NCBI GenBank assembly: GCA_030141605.1
Contig: JAQGDQ010001037.1
Span: 1 to 64,000 of the forward strand
Direction of reading: 5' to 3'
DNA length: 64,000 nt
From: Tubiluchus corallicola
Lineage: Eukaryota > Priapulida > Priapulimorpha > Priapulimorphida > Tubiluchidae
Program-made: the position numbers and the translations under genes
In this document: piece by piece, positions 24,563-35,578 of the stretch
How the letters are laid out: each line of letters begins with the position of its first letter
Numbering within the stretch: position 1 is the stretch's first letter
Notes under the pieces: generated by a model
What the model saw: only the letters and a program-made list of their open reading frames with translations
The model's database searches: none
Told to the model about the DNA's origin: nothing

Positions 24563-25013
24563 ATGACTTACCGCTAGTTAGACGGTCACTAGTGCCTGCA
24601 CTTCAGAAATGCATTTGATAAAAAACAGGTGCTATACCTCTCAGTTCAGATGTGTTAGTTTGTGATGAACTACACACGTTCGACAGTACACGCGTGAGTT
24701 TCAAACCCGAATTTTTTATCTTAAAACTTGCCAAGTTTTAGTACAACACACTGAATATCTTACAGTAGCTCAGTGCTTCAACTTTCGCTTTTGCAAACAC
24801 GTGCAACACGCTCGTGGAATATTTTTGCTCTTGAAAATTATGTTAGTTTGTGATGTCATCAATAGTTGGGCTCGCCCGCCGTTAATTAAGTTTTTAACCT
24901 ACCATTTAATAATCAGAAACTCTTTTGCAGTGTTAATTGTCTTAAAATGTAAACTTTTTATCGTACTAGAAGATGGGTCAGTATATGAAAAATTACCCAG
25001 TCTTCCTTCAAAT
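24563..25013 (+). mobile_element. Dispersed repeat, family E copy 1
   Basis: Non-coding repeat with four copies here: this one, 31800-32345 (reverse), 44480-44960 (same sense) and 46530-47115 (reverse). Shared blocks include GTTAGTTTGTGATGTCATCA and CTTCAGAAATGCATTT. The stretch 23910-24560 holds nothing recognised. Confidence 0.75.
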
Positions 25014-25539
25014 TAAGAACACAACTCTATAAGCAACAGATAACTCTTGAGAAATGTTGTATCTGGTTCCTGTACTGTACCGGTGTTCCCACTACCATGT
25101 CTAGCTTGTTTATCAGACTTGGACTCCTTAGTAACAAGTCTATCCTAAATCATAAGTTTATACACTGTCTGGACTTTTGGCTAGGGTTCTGTTATTAATA
25201 ACAGACGGCAAGGTCACCTACAGGCCAAACAAACATTTCAAAACAACAAGTTCGCAAGAGCAAATGCTACAACACGCAGACTGCACATCATTAAATCTTA
25301 TAAAAATAATTCTTATGAACGAATTGACTACAGAATTTCCAAGTAGAACCAGGTGTGTTTTTATGGCTATTTCTGAGATCAGAAATTTGGCTGCTAGTTG
25401 GGAAAATGTTGTTTCACTTCATGCTGACTCAGCACTTTTTTCTGTTCAGAATATAAACCAGCATGAAAAATGCCAGCATGCTCGTGTAAAATGTATGAAA
25501 ACCAGCAATGTTATGCTGTCGGGAACAGTGGCGCCACGT

Positions 25540-25850
25540 AGTTAACATTAATGGTGGTACTGTTTCAGAAAATTTTTTAGCCAAAATTTTTAATACTGTG
25601 TAAAACATAACAAACATATCTAACTTTAATGTTGTAATTTGTAATTGTAATTCTAAACAAACAAACATAAGAAAATTTATACTAAAGAATGGCTTAAATT
25701 GCCGGAGCCAGAATATGCCAGTACATGGTTTTTACGCACGCGACAACTGACAACAAACTGTGTGAGCGACAGTACATACTCTGCCTAGCAGCAGACGCTA
25801 GCAATGCAGCATACAGACATCTCAGACATGTGCACATGGACGTATATTGG
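25540..25850. repeat. Dispersed repeat, family D copy 2
   Basis: Matches 14075-14590 in order and sense: CAGAAAATTTTTTAGCCAA, ACTGTGTAAAACATAACA, ACTGTGTGAGCGACAGTAC and CTCAGACATGTGCACATG. Confidence 0.65.
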
Positions 25851-26059
25851 ACGATTCTGGATATATAAGTCAGTCTATGTCCAAATAGTGTCCTAACTCC
25901 TTTCTTAACCCCTCCTAACTTAATTTTAGTGCCACTGAATCACTGATCTAAAATAGTGGTTTCAAGAACTAATAATGACCATCAACTTCCAGCAATAATG
26001 CAACTCATGCAAGAATGCAAAGTAAACCAAACACTTGCATGTTACAAGAAGTATCATGC

Positions 26060-26232
26060 GTGGCAACAGGCTGCACGTGGCATGCGTGGCGACAGGCTGC
26101 ACGTGGCATGCGTGGCGAGAGGCTGTAGGTGGCATGCGTGGCGAGAGGCTGCACGTGGCATGCGTGGCAACAGGCTGCACGTGGCATGCATGGCAATAGG
26201 CTGCAGGTAGGCATGCATGGCGACCTGCTGCA
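26060..26232. repeat. 26-bp minisatellite
   Basis: Six to seven copies of GTGGCATGCGTGGCAACAGG plus CTGCAC. It lies 38 bases downstream of the splice donor of FAXC exon a3, so it sits at the start of that intron. Confidence 0.93.
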
Positions 26233-26269
26233 AGCACCAAAGCGGAAATTTCGTGCCAAAATGGTTCAC

Positions 26270-26475
26270 CGAGAAAAGTGGACAGCGCAGACAGATCGCC
26301 AGCGGTAATTTGCTGCACTTCGTCGCTGGTGTGGCGACCGATGCCCTGGCCCCACAGCTGTTTCCGAATGACGTGACGAAGCATGAGTGGGAGTATCCAC
26401 AGTTTGAAGCCAGTGTAGGGCATGATACTGCGTACGTTTGTCAGATCACCAGCTAGGGAACAGTAACACATGGTC
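26270..26475 (-). CDS. FAXC: FAXC exon a, third version (a3)
   Basis: 206-bp exon with a strong acceptor (TATTTTCTCCCTAG) and donor CTCG|GTGAAC. The first G completes the preceding Trp codon: W-TMCYCSLAGDLTNVRSIMPY, TGFKLWILPLMLRHVIRKQL, WGQGIGRHTSDEVQQITAGD, LSALSTFLG. It is the most diverged copy in its first third (no YEKG) but keeps WGQGIGRH and DLxALSxFLG, and the frame is fully open. I found no b or c exon between here and 22370, so it would have to splice to b2 or b1. It is the first a-type exon met by the spliceosome. It could be a functional alternative exon or an early-decaying copy, although no stop is present. Confidence 0.8.
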
Positions 26476-27019
26476 CTAGGGAGAAAATATATTGTTGGTA
26501 TTCTCTGCAATCTAATTGTCTATACAGACAAAATTATATACCATGTGTGTGCTTGCAAACCAAAACCGCCCACAAGTCGGTATAGTTAAAATTGTGTTAT
26601 GATGCTTCAAAGTAGAATGCACTAAAAATTTGATCAAATATCGATTTTTTGTTTTTTACAAAAACAAGCGCTAAATAAAATATATGTAAGATTAATCTTT
26701 TGTGATGATTTTTAGTGTTTAGGCCATATTTTTTCAATTATGGTAGTGAATTTTTCTATAAACTTCTTCACGGCTTTCTCCACTGTCTCCATTTTCGTAC
26801 TCGCAAATTATTTTTGGACACGTCATTTTTTTCTTATTTGCTCAATGAACATGTCACTTTAAATGCATTAGGTGGTAATGAATTTGGAGTTATAACTAAT
26901 TTTGAGTCAACATAGCGGAACTGCACAATGTCGAGGTTTGGCAACATTCTTACTATAATTAACACTACCATCACCACTGCCACGAACCAAAACCACTACT
27001 ACGTATACTACACTACTTA

Positions 27020-27555
27020 AAGGAAAACCGAACGATTGCGTAAACATTAGTTCAGAATAAAGAATGCTCTAAAATATTGAAAACGGCAATAGCCTTTTTT
27101 AAATCAAGGCTTAGAATAAATAATAGTTACCTTGGATACTCAAATTTTGTTAAACTTTCAAAGTTGCGTGTGGCTCAGTGAATCTACTAAGATTGGCAAC
27201 GGTGCCTTTTTGTCACATGCGCGTGGTCGACAAATAAAAGACGGTACCGTGATAACCACGATCATGAAATGTAGTGTCAGTTTCTGATGTCATATGATGT
27301 AGAGCCCACTTTCGTGACATCACGTATTAAGCAGTAACACTTATGCAAACATGCTTGACATGCAAGGGAAGATGCCTATTATTGCACAAACTGTGGTTAG
27401 TTTCTGACATAAGCAATAGCTGTGTTCGGTTGCCGTTAATTAACTTCCTAAGCTAATTATTCAAATATAAGAAATAATTGCTAACTTTTATAGGCAAGAA
27501 AATGTATATCTTGGACAGTAAATTAAAATGAGATGAAATCGTCCGGTTTTCATTT
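27020..27555. mobile_element. Inverted-repeat element, family B copy 2
   Basis: Second copy of the element at 971-1530. The ends are AGGAAAACCGAACGATTG and AATCGTCCGGTTTTCATTT. It lies in the FAXC intron between exon 3 and exon a3. From 26520 to 27010 nothing is recognised. Confidence 0.75.
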
Positions 27556-27793
27556 AACTACACTAATAATTACTACTACTTAATTACAGTACTACATTTT
27601 TCTCTACGTTGCACATCTACAAACATCAGCCAGACCCTGACCCCCACCCCACTACTCGGCAAAACAAAAGTATGACAGCTAAAGACCCGAAATGTCTCTT
27701 TAAAACATGTCAAAGTGCTAAATTGTAAACCAAGACTTAGATGTAGCGAGATACTGCTTAGATAAATCTAATGAGTTTTCTTCGTTGCCCTAC

Positions 27794-27990
27794 CAGTACA
27801 AATTCTCCTCCGTCATCTTCTGGAACGCTCTAGCGATCGCTCTCTCCTCTTTTGACAAGTGCTTGTTCAAATCCACGTCCAACTTCTCATTGAGGAAGTC
27901 AATGCAGAATTGGGAGTCGGCAATGTCTTCCCCATTGTACGTAATCCAGGGAGTCTTCCCCTTTTTTGAGAACCCATCACTGTGGTCATT
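27794..27990 (-). CDS. FAXC: FAXC exon 3 (thioredoxin-like / start of GST_C)
   Basis: 197-bp exon, acceptor ATTTGTCTAG, donor TACTG|GTAGGG. It begins in phase 0 and reads NDHSDGFSKKGKTPWITYNG, EDIADSQFCIDFLNEKLDVD, LNKHLSKEERAIARAFQKMT, EENLYW, the last Trp being split. This is a clear FAXC match around 'G-K-x-P-W-I-x-Y-N' and 'L-G-V-N-L-N-K-x-L'. It is present only once in the locus, shared by all cassettes. Confidence 0.93.
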
Positions 27991-28607
27991 CTAGACAAAT
28001 GGTTTTTGCAAATTAAAAAGTTTACATTCCATAATACAAAACTACCCAGTTTACAAGTATTATACCAAGGCTTATTAATAGCTGAATCAATTATTTCAGT
28101 GCAACACAAATAGCTCACAGTGGCTTAACTACTGAAGTTAAGATAGTACTGAGTCTGGTCAGTAGATGGATGGTTGAACCACTCTGATTTTCCTTCTGGA
28201 TGGTTCTGTTCACCGTGCTGATCTGGGCTGTTCACTTTGCAGAGGTAGGATGCATACACAACCAAATGTGACAGGCACACCACCATTGGTTCGGTGGCTC
28301 GTCTTAGAGGCATAACCTGGATAATTAGCTAGGTTCTCGTCTCGCCATGACCATATAATTTGAACAGGAGTTCAATCAAACAAAAATTTGCTTAAGAATT
28401 GTGTACAGAAATCACAGCTAAATTGTGCTCGTTGGATGATGTTTCAAATGTTTTAATGACAAAGAACATATGCAATTAAAGAAAAATTGATGAAACTTAT
28501 AATCATCTGAAGCGAAACATAGCCAGCATATGTGACAAGGTGCAACGTTTTGTAAACATTTTCTTTTGTTGTCATCAGTTGTGCAACTAGCCTCACATGA
28601 ACAACTA

Positions 28608-28814
<207 letters not shown>

Positions 28815-29140
28815 TTAATTTTTTTTCTAAGTACGAGTAAATGATTTAGTTCAATACCTATTTTGGGCGATGTTGTTCTTGACAATGAGCCAGGCTTCCA
28901 CAACGCCTACTTGAATGGGCCCTCCCTTTAAGTGCTTTCCACCACACAGGAGTTTGAGAGTTCTATATTTTTCAGTTCAAAATGTGCATCATATTGGAAA
29001 TGGCTGCTTTTAAATAGTTGCCACGTTTTGATTGTCCTTCGCTATTTTTTGCACCATTATACATGCATTTATCTACGTCCATATCAGGTTGAAAACACCG
29101 GTTCTCGTCTGATAGGAAACTGTAGAAAAATTTATCTTAC

Positions 29141-29250
29141 TTAGTAGAAGCCTGCCATTTGTATACCCACCTCATGCGTTTATATTGTTTGAATGCAAAA
29201 AATGAAATCAGAAGTGCAGTCGATACGAATAAAATTTCAAAACCAGCCAT
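29141..29250 (-). CDS. FAXC: FAXC exon 1: start codon and membrane anchor
   Basis: From ATG at 29250: MAGFEILFVSTALLISFFAF then KQYKRMRWVYKWQAST, ending AA|GTAAGA. The last two bases plus the first base of exon 2 give Asn, keeping frame into EKKKRQDY. Residues 4-20 form one hydrophobic span followed by a basic stretch, like the N-terminal membrane segment of vertebrate FAXC. The frame stays open upstream of this ATG, so a further upstream exon or start is possible. Confidence 0.65.
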
Positions 29251-31506
29251 CCCGAAGCCTTTGAAAAATAACAAAAATACAGCACCAAAAAATAAAGCTC
29301 TAACGCAGCTAACGCCCACCAACGTTACGGTTCTGCTAATCCGATGCAGACAACCAAACTACTTGAGCTGTGACTATGATCTGCTAGCTAAAATAAATAA
29401 ACACATGTGTGAACCGCAATGGAAAAAACTTATGCTACAGTAAATATGTGATAACTCGCCACGACTCACTTAAGGTTTGAGTTATATTAGTTCAACAGGT
29501 ACATTCACGATTGCTGATTAGGTGTAATAGTTGGTATGGGTTACTGTCTAATAGTTTTAGGTTAACATCAACACCCACATCGACGTCCAACAGCAATAAG
29601 AATGCCTAGTTTACATAAGACATTGAAACTGGCTATTAATTGTGCGAAGTTGTTAAAAAAATTGATTAATATTACTTACAGTTCTGTTCCGGCCAATGTG
29701 CAAATAATGCAGTTAGATATGTCAGTAAGTGTTTACAAACCAACAACCACAGCAATATAATAATATTAATTAATTAAAGTTTTAAATACCATAAAATAGA
29801 AAAAAGTCGTAGTACATGTTCGTATTCAGTGTATTGCAAATGACAGAACATGGGCGTGTTAATACAATGGTGTTGCGGTCAAGTCTCAACTCGATCACAA
29901 CCCGACACGATTCAGCATGTCCTTTGTTGTGAAATAAACTGCATTGGTTCAAATTTTCAAAATTTTTCAACTTTTTGACAATCGTTATGTCAACCTAATT
30001 ACGATGCACCCAACTTGAAGTGTTTACCCTAATCTTAATTTAACTTTCAAATTTAATTTATATCTTAAAATATGCCTCTGAAGTGGTATTGAGCAAGTCA
30101 ATTACAATAATAATCATTATTTTACTTCAGCTTACAGTGATGTGGCTGGGGGTTCATGCATATAATGGATGTACAATGGTATTGCAGGAAATAATGGCTT
30201 AATTGGATCTTAATACCAAATTTCATTTTTGTCACTTCAGGTTCATTTTAAACTTTTATTACTGATAGCGGATAGAAACAGGGAAACTAAACCTTATTAT
30301 TCTTTGGTTCGGCTGTTATTTAGTGTAATTACAAAGATATCTTACGCAGCAGTAAAAAAAGAAAAACTTAGCAGTGATGAGCATAATTTAAAGAAATAAA
30401 GGCATCACAGCACTTCATACCTTATCTGATCACGAGTAATTTATATGACGATGGCCTATACTACAAAGTGAAAATTGTAGTTGAAGTTTTTCTTACAGCC
30501 AACAAAATGGGGAAAAAATTTAATCAGAAGTTTTCTGTTGGCAATTAACATATTTTTCGGAAGACATGTAGTCTATCATTCATTCTAATTCATTTTCGTT
30601 ATTTGCCATGTAACTTTATTTTTATATCTTACAAGTCCTCAAATCTGAATTAGCCCAGGCTTCCCATGGTCTAAATTCAGCACTGAATTAAAGGAGTTAG
30701 TTCAAGGAAAGCAGCAAAATAAGAAAAAATGTGTATTAAGCCTATTTAAAGCTACGATTACTGGTTCCTTTTATATTATATGTATATTTGGCACCATCTC
30801 TATGATACGTACTGTGCAAAATCGTATTGTGTATTTTTCGCACTGCAAACCTACAATGAGCGTTTTTGTTATTTCTAACATAATGCTTTTGTAATTGTTT
30901 AAAAAAGTCGAGCTTTAGACCATTTTTAGCCTACCGTTACTTGTGGCTGTGGGAGTTAGTCTTGGAAATAACTGCGAATAGCTGTTAGCTCACTTTAAAC
31001 GTTTTCATCTATTGCGCAAACAGTCAACCGATCGCCTTATTTATTGGCAAAAGGGAGAAGCCAAGAATATTTTTCTGTGATTAAAATAGTGAGACACGAG
31101 GTACCTGCTTTCGCTGTAAATATTTTAAATTTTCGTTTGCTTCTACGTATTCCTCGTTAGAATCGCGAATAGAAATTTACTATACTTACGTTCTTTTTGA
31201 CTTTATTATCGCCTCATACCTCTGGCAAATTTCTGTGCGCAGAACCGACGAAATTATTTACGTAATGTACGCATAGTTGGCTTGGCCGCATACTGTACAT
31301 CAAAATTGGGCGTTAAATCACCAGTTTTAAAGTGATGCTTATGCTACAAGTATAATTGAAGTTGGATGTATTATGTGCGCGATTAAAATTAAATGTGTGA
31401 ACTGATTTGTTTCGTACATTCAGCTAGAGGGGTGTGGTAAGACGTACAGTTTTTCAGTGATTTGTGTGACTGGCTTTACCGGATAGATTAGGATAAATTC
31501 TAAAAA
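29251..31506. promoter_or_regulatory. Shared head-to-head intergenic region of FAXC and ABLIM
   Basis: The interval separates the FAXC ATG on - from the proposed ABLIM ATG on +. No coding exon was recognised. It is probably where both promoters and 5' UTRs lie, but I cannot place a transcription start. No strong CpG richness is seen; 30950-31330 is somewhat less AT-rich than its surroundings. Confidence 0.4.
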
Positions 31507-31510
31507 ATGG
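31507..31510 (+). CDS. ABLIM: ABLIM/Unc-115 proposed start exon (ATG-G)
   Basis: AAAAAATGG is followed at once by GTAAGTAGT, a near-consensus donor. Phase 1 fits the LIM exon at 48041, which begins with GA, giving Met-Gly-Lys-Val-Pro-Cys at the very start of the LIM1 domain. The exon would contain only four coding bases after its 5' UTR. Short N-termini ahead of LIM1 are plausible in this family. Other start exons in the 16.5 kb intron cannot be excluded. Confidence 0.5.
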
Positions 31511-31799
31511 GTAAGTAGTGCCTTCTAATAGAATAGGATAGTTAACTTTATGAAAACTGCCTGCTCATAACATCTCTGTTTTGGGTGGTAAATGCACTCA
31601 GGGATTACAAAACCTGTACTGATAATGAAATTTTGCATATTTTTACTGTACTAGTGAAACAGGGGCAAAAGAATTTTTTGCCATAAAGCAAAAGCCTAGT
31701 CTCTCTGGAAGTTGAGCTTATTTTAATATTTGGGGCAAATGTTAGAAGGTTTCAGCAACAAAATTGTGATAAGCATCTCGTGTAATTAGTAAAATCAAT

Positions 31800-32345
31800 T
31801 TGGAAGACAGGATGATTTTTCAAATACTACCCCTTTTCAAGTACAGTAAAAAAGTATACATTTTAGAACAATTGATACTGCGAAAGAGTTCCTGATAATT
31901 AAATAATAGGTTATAAACTTAATTAACGGTGGGCGATCCTCAACTGTTGATGACATCACAAAGTAATATAATTTTCAAGAGCAAAAATATTCCACGAGCA
32001 TATTCAGAAAAATGAAAATTGGTACAAAATATTTAGTACAAACGAATATTTGTACTAAAACTAGGCAAGTTTTAGGATAAAAATTCAGATTTCAAACTTA
32101 CCGCTGTGCTCACGCATTAGTTGTCGAACTTGTGTAGCTTGTCACAAACTAACACATCTGAACTAAGAGGTACAGCACGTGTTTTTTTGTGCAATGCGCT
32201 TCCGACATGCAGGCACTAGTGTTCATCTAACTAATGAATGGCGAAATGCATGTATATGCGAAGAACTAGTGACGCATATGTGAAATTGTGTTTGTGTGGT
32301 AATAATTGTTTCACATAAGTCATTTTTGAAAAAATAGTTTCTTTT
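31800..32345 (-). mobile_element. Dispersed repeat, family E copy 2
   Basis: Reverse-oriented copy of the repeat at 24563-25013 (GTTGATGACATCACAAAGTA, ACTAACACATCTGAACTAAG). From 32346 to 33087 there are only weak open frames. Confidence 0.75.
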
Positions 32346-33087
32346 CAATATTTTAAAGAATAAATTGTATTGACCTACAGCTTCAAATTGCGTCCGGTTT
32401 GGAAGGGGGGTTTGCTGTAAGCAATTGATAGGAATTGGTACACAAATATAAAAAAAAATTATGTACAACCTAAGCTAATTTAAGGCAAGCTTTTTCAATG
32501 AATTTTTTTGCATATCAATTTCATCTGTGTTCACTAGGCTTGCGGTGTGTACATTTTATTACAAACTTTGTTGGGTTTGGTTTGAGTGTCTCCCTGGCTC
32601 CCCTCTGCTCTATTGTCACTGATTCCTAAAATTCGACAGTTTCTTCTGGACCTTCTTGAATATAGATGCAATAATACTTGCCCAGTAAATTCAGTTTTAT
32701 GTCCCTTAGGCTTCTTATCTGTGGTATTCTTTCCCAGAAATTCTTTCCTGGGAAAATAACACAATAAAAAACTCACTCAATTCAGAATGAATGTCATTAG
32801 GAACAACACATACCTTCCGTCACTAGCATTCTTGTTCGTAGGAATTCTTTTTCGCTGTATATGTATTTATTTCGTCTTCTTTGCACTTTTTCTTGTTTAC
32901 CAATTAGTGGCCTATGGCGTTTGTGTGACAATTTTGTTGATTTATATTGAGTTCACTGCTCCATCTGACCCTGACCTCAAAGTTTGCATTTAGCTGACTC
33001 TAACACTTGGTCTGCCTGTATCTAATCTAGATTGATTAGATGTTCGATTGAGAACAGCTGTGCATTGGAATGTTCAACCTAAACGTG

Positions 33088-34406
33088 TGAGAGGAGGTGG
33101 AGAGATGTTACACATTTACGTGTATAGTAGGCTACTGTGCTATCATGAAGCCACTTGTGCACTTTAGCCCTCCAATGTTTGAGGACATGAGTAAGTGTAA
33201 TTCGTGTGAAGCCAGTTCCCTGGGAGTGCTTGATGTTGTTGTCATGGGTCAATATATTATGCTGTTCTTTCAGTTTGACTTCTTTCTATTTTACTTTATT
33301 CAGTGGTGACGATGATAAAGAACAAAAATGGTGCTGCTGTTGCTGCCGCTGATGATGATGGTGAGATTGACGAGAATGATGGTGGTGATTCAGATTCTAT
33401 GACGACGACGATTATGTTGATGATGACATCGATAATGAGGATGTTAACGATGATGGTAATGATGATGATGCGATGATGATGGCAGTGGTGAGGCTCGTGG
33501 TTATGAGGTTGATGAAAATGAAGGTGATGATAAAGGTGCTGCTGACCGAGGATGATGATGATGATGATGATGGGACAATGATGGCAGTGGTGATGCTCAT
33601 GCTGATGAGGTTGATGAAAATGAATGTATTCATAAAGGATCTGATGACTGAGGATGACAATGCTATGGTGGTTATGGCAAAGATGTTATACAGAATATCA
33701 ACTAACATGGTGTGTCCACAGTAAATAACTGGTCCTAATTTACTAATCCATTCATCGTGCCGCACATGGAAAACAGGATGTGCGTGATGTCGTTCCGTCC
33801 AGGAATTTTCCAACTTTATTTCTGTTCTTTGTTTCTACCAAATGGTCAGTTCATTTCTCGTGCTGCAATTTTAAGGCACGGAGAAACGAAATTTCTGTAA
33901 AGAGGGTTAAGAGGGCCTTGTTCATCCAAAATTTCTTTAAAACAGGGCCATGAAAGTTGGATTTGGAGTCATCAGCACCTTTATCATCACCTTCATTTTC
34001 ATCAACCTCATCAGCATGAGCATCACCACTCCCATCATCATCATCATTACTATCACTGTTAACATCCTCATCATCGATGTCATCATAATCATCATCGTCA
34101 TAGAATCTGAATCACCACTATCATTCTCGTCAATCTCACCATCATCAGCAGCAGCAACAGCAGCACCATTTTTGTTCTTTATCATCGTCACCACTGAATA
34201 AAGTAAAATAGAAAGAAGTCAAACTGAAAGAACAGCATAATATATTGACCCATGACAACAACATCAAGCACTCCGAGGAAACTGGCTTCACACGAATTAC
34301 ACTCACTCATGTCCTCAAACATTGGAGGGCTAAAGTGCATGAGTGGCTTCATGATAGCACAGTAGCCTACTATCCACATAAATGTGTAACATCTCTCCAC
34401 CTCCTA
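33088..34406. repeat. 1.3-kb inverted duplication with GAT/ATC triplets
   Basis: Left arm 33088-33450 and right arm about 34068-34406 are near-identical reverse complements (AGGAGGTGGAGAGATGTTAC against GTAACATCTCTCCACCTCCT). The arms flank a GATGAT tract (33310-33680) and an ATCATC tract (33960-34170), with a spacer of about 600 bases. Identical 70-residue open frames in both arms are a by-product. Confidence 0.9.
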
Positions 34407-34869
34407 TCCAGCATTTTGGGGACGTTGACGATTTGGCACGAAACGTAAATAGCATCTTCGTTTCTCGTGCTTACTACGCATACATTCTTCACTGGTTTCA
34501 GTTCCAAGGGAATAAAATTTAGCAGCATTTTTTACAATTCAGCGATGCTTAGTCTTTAGTCTTTAAATTTCCGCAATCAAATCCAGCAGCTGATTCATCC
34601 CCGATGATTCTCCGTTTTCATCATTGGTACGATTGATTCGTGTCTCAGTTAATTAACGAGATTTGAGTTCTGGCGTGATTGTATTGGCGTTAATAATTAC
34701 GTTAGATTATAGCCGTGTTAGGAAGTGGAGAAGTTGCGATTTCGTCAACAGTGCAAATCATCAGCGCTTCACTGTGATTAGGACTTGGGAGCCAGTCTAT
34801 GTACTGCAATCAATAGCTATTGTCTCTGTTTTATTGATCTATACTTGTACGCTAGACTTTTTAAACATT

Positions 34870-35035
34870 TCCAAGCTGTTGTTGCAAGACAATAGGTTCA
34901 TTAAATAAGTCGAATGGACTTATTCCTTATTCCTATTCCTTTGAAAGGATATATAGAAATACCTCTGAAAGTTCCTCCTTTAATGCAGTGCAACCTGATA
35001 TTTAGATATAGGGTATCTGTATTTAGAATTACATA
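34870..35035. repeat. Dispersed repeat shared with 44040-44178
   Basis: AAATAAGTCGAATGG, CCTTTGAAAGGAT, ATACCTCTGAAAG and GTATCTGTATTTAGAATT occur in the same order in both places. The family is unknown. Confidence 0.65.
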
Positions 35036-35050
35036 CACACACACGCACAC

Positions 35051-35097
<47 letters not shown>

Positions 35098-35120
35098 TAT
35101 ATATATATATATATACATAT
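35034..35120. repeat. CA microsatellite followed by TA tract
   Basis: ACACAC with occasional G, followed by ATATAT and CATATG. Confidence 0.95.
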
Positions 35121-35511
35121 GTATGAAATTTCATAATGAGTGTATGTGGCATAAAACTATGTTTTGTGAGCTAGCATACTTTTTGAGACAAGAGGAATAG
35201 CTGAATGGTTTTGGCACATTGCTTAGCAATCAGAAATAGGTGAGACTGTTCGATGAATGGATGAGTGACCAAAGTGTTTTTCTGGCTATTTAACTAATTG
35301 AACGATGGTGTATTGAGATCTCATTGTGATTGAGATACCTTTGCTGGTTCAGTGTCTCATCTTGCATGATAATCCTTGACAGTGAGATAGATTCTGGTCC
35401 TTCCACAAGCATCTATATTAAACAGATATTGCCTTGTGGACTAATGCTTAAAAACACAAAGTTACCAAAGCTGTCATTTGCAGAAAACTACTGTAAGTCC
35501 GAAAGGTGCAA

Positions 35512-35578
35512 ATGCCTCTGTGATGTAATGGTTAGCTGCCTGAAATGCAGAAGGTCTGGGTTCGAATCCCAATGAGCT
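35512..35578 (+). repeat. tRNA-like sequence, probable SINE head or tRNA pseudogene
   Basis: TGATGTAATGGTTAGC resembles a tRNA D arm (box A). CTGC-CTGAAAT-GCAG forms a four-pair anticodon stem with loop triplet GAA, and GGGTTCGAATCCC is a good box B / T arm. The 5' flank CCTCTGTG does not pair well with the 3' flank, so the acceptor stem is broken. A tRNA-derived repeat is more likely than an active tRNA gene. Confidence 0.5.

Noticed and set aside
28858-28906. Possible 49-bp extra FAXC exon reading VVEAWLIVKNNIAQN on -
   Set aside because: It has matching phase into exon 2, but a weak acceptor and no phase-compatible donor in exon 1; exon 1 joins exon 2 directly in frame with a strong GTAAGA donor. 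It may be an alternative exon but is not supported.
33097-34400. Two identical 70-codon frames on opposite strands
   Set aside because: They are mirror images created by the inverted duplication, without recognisable domains.
35512-35578. Functional tRNA gene
   Set aside because: The acceptor stem does not pair, so a SINE or pseudogene is more likely.
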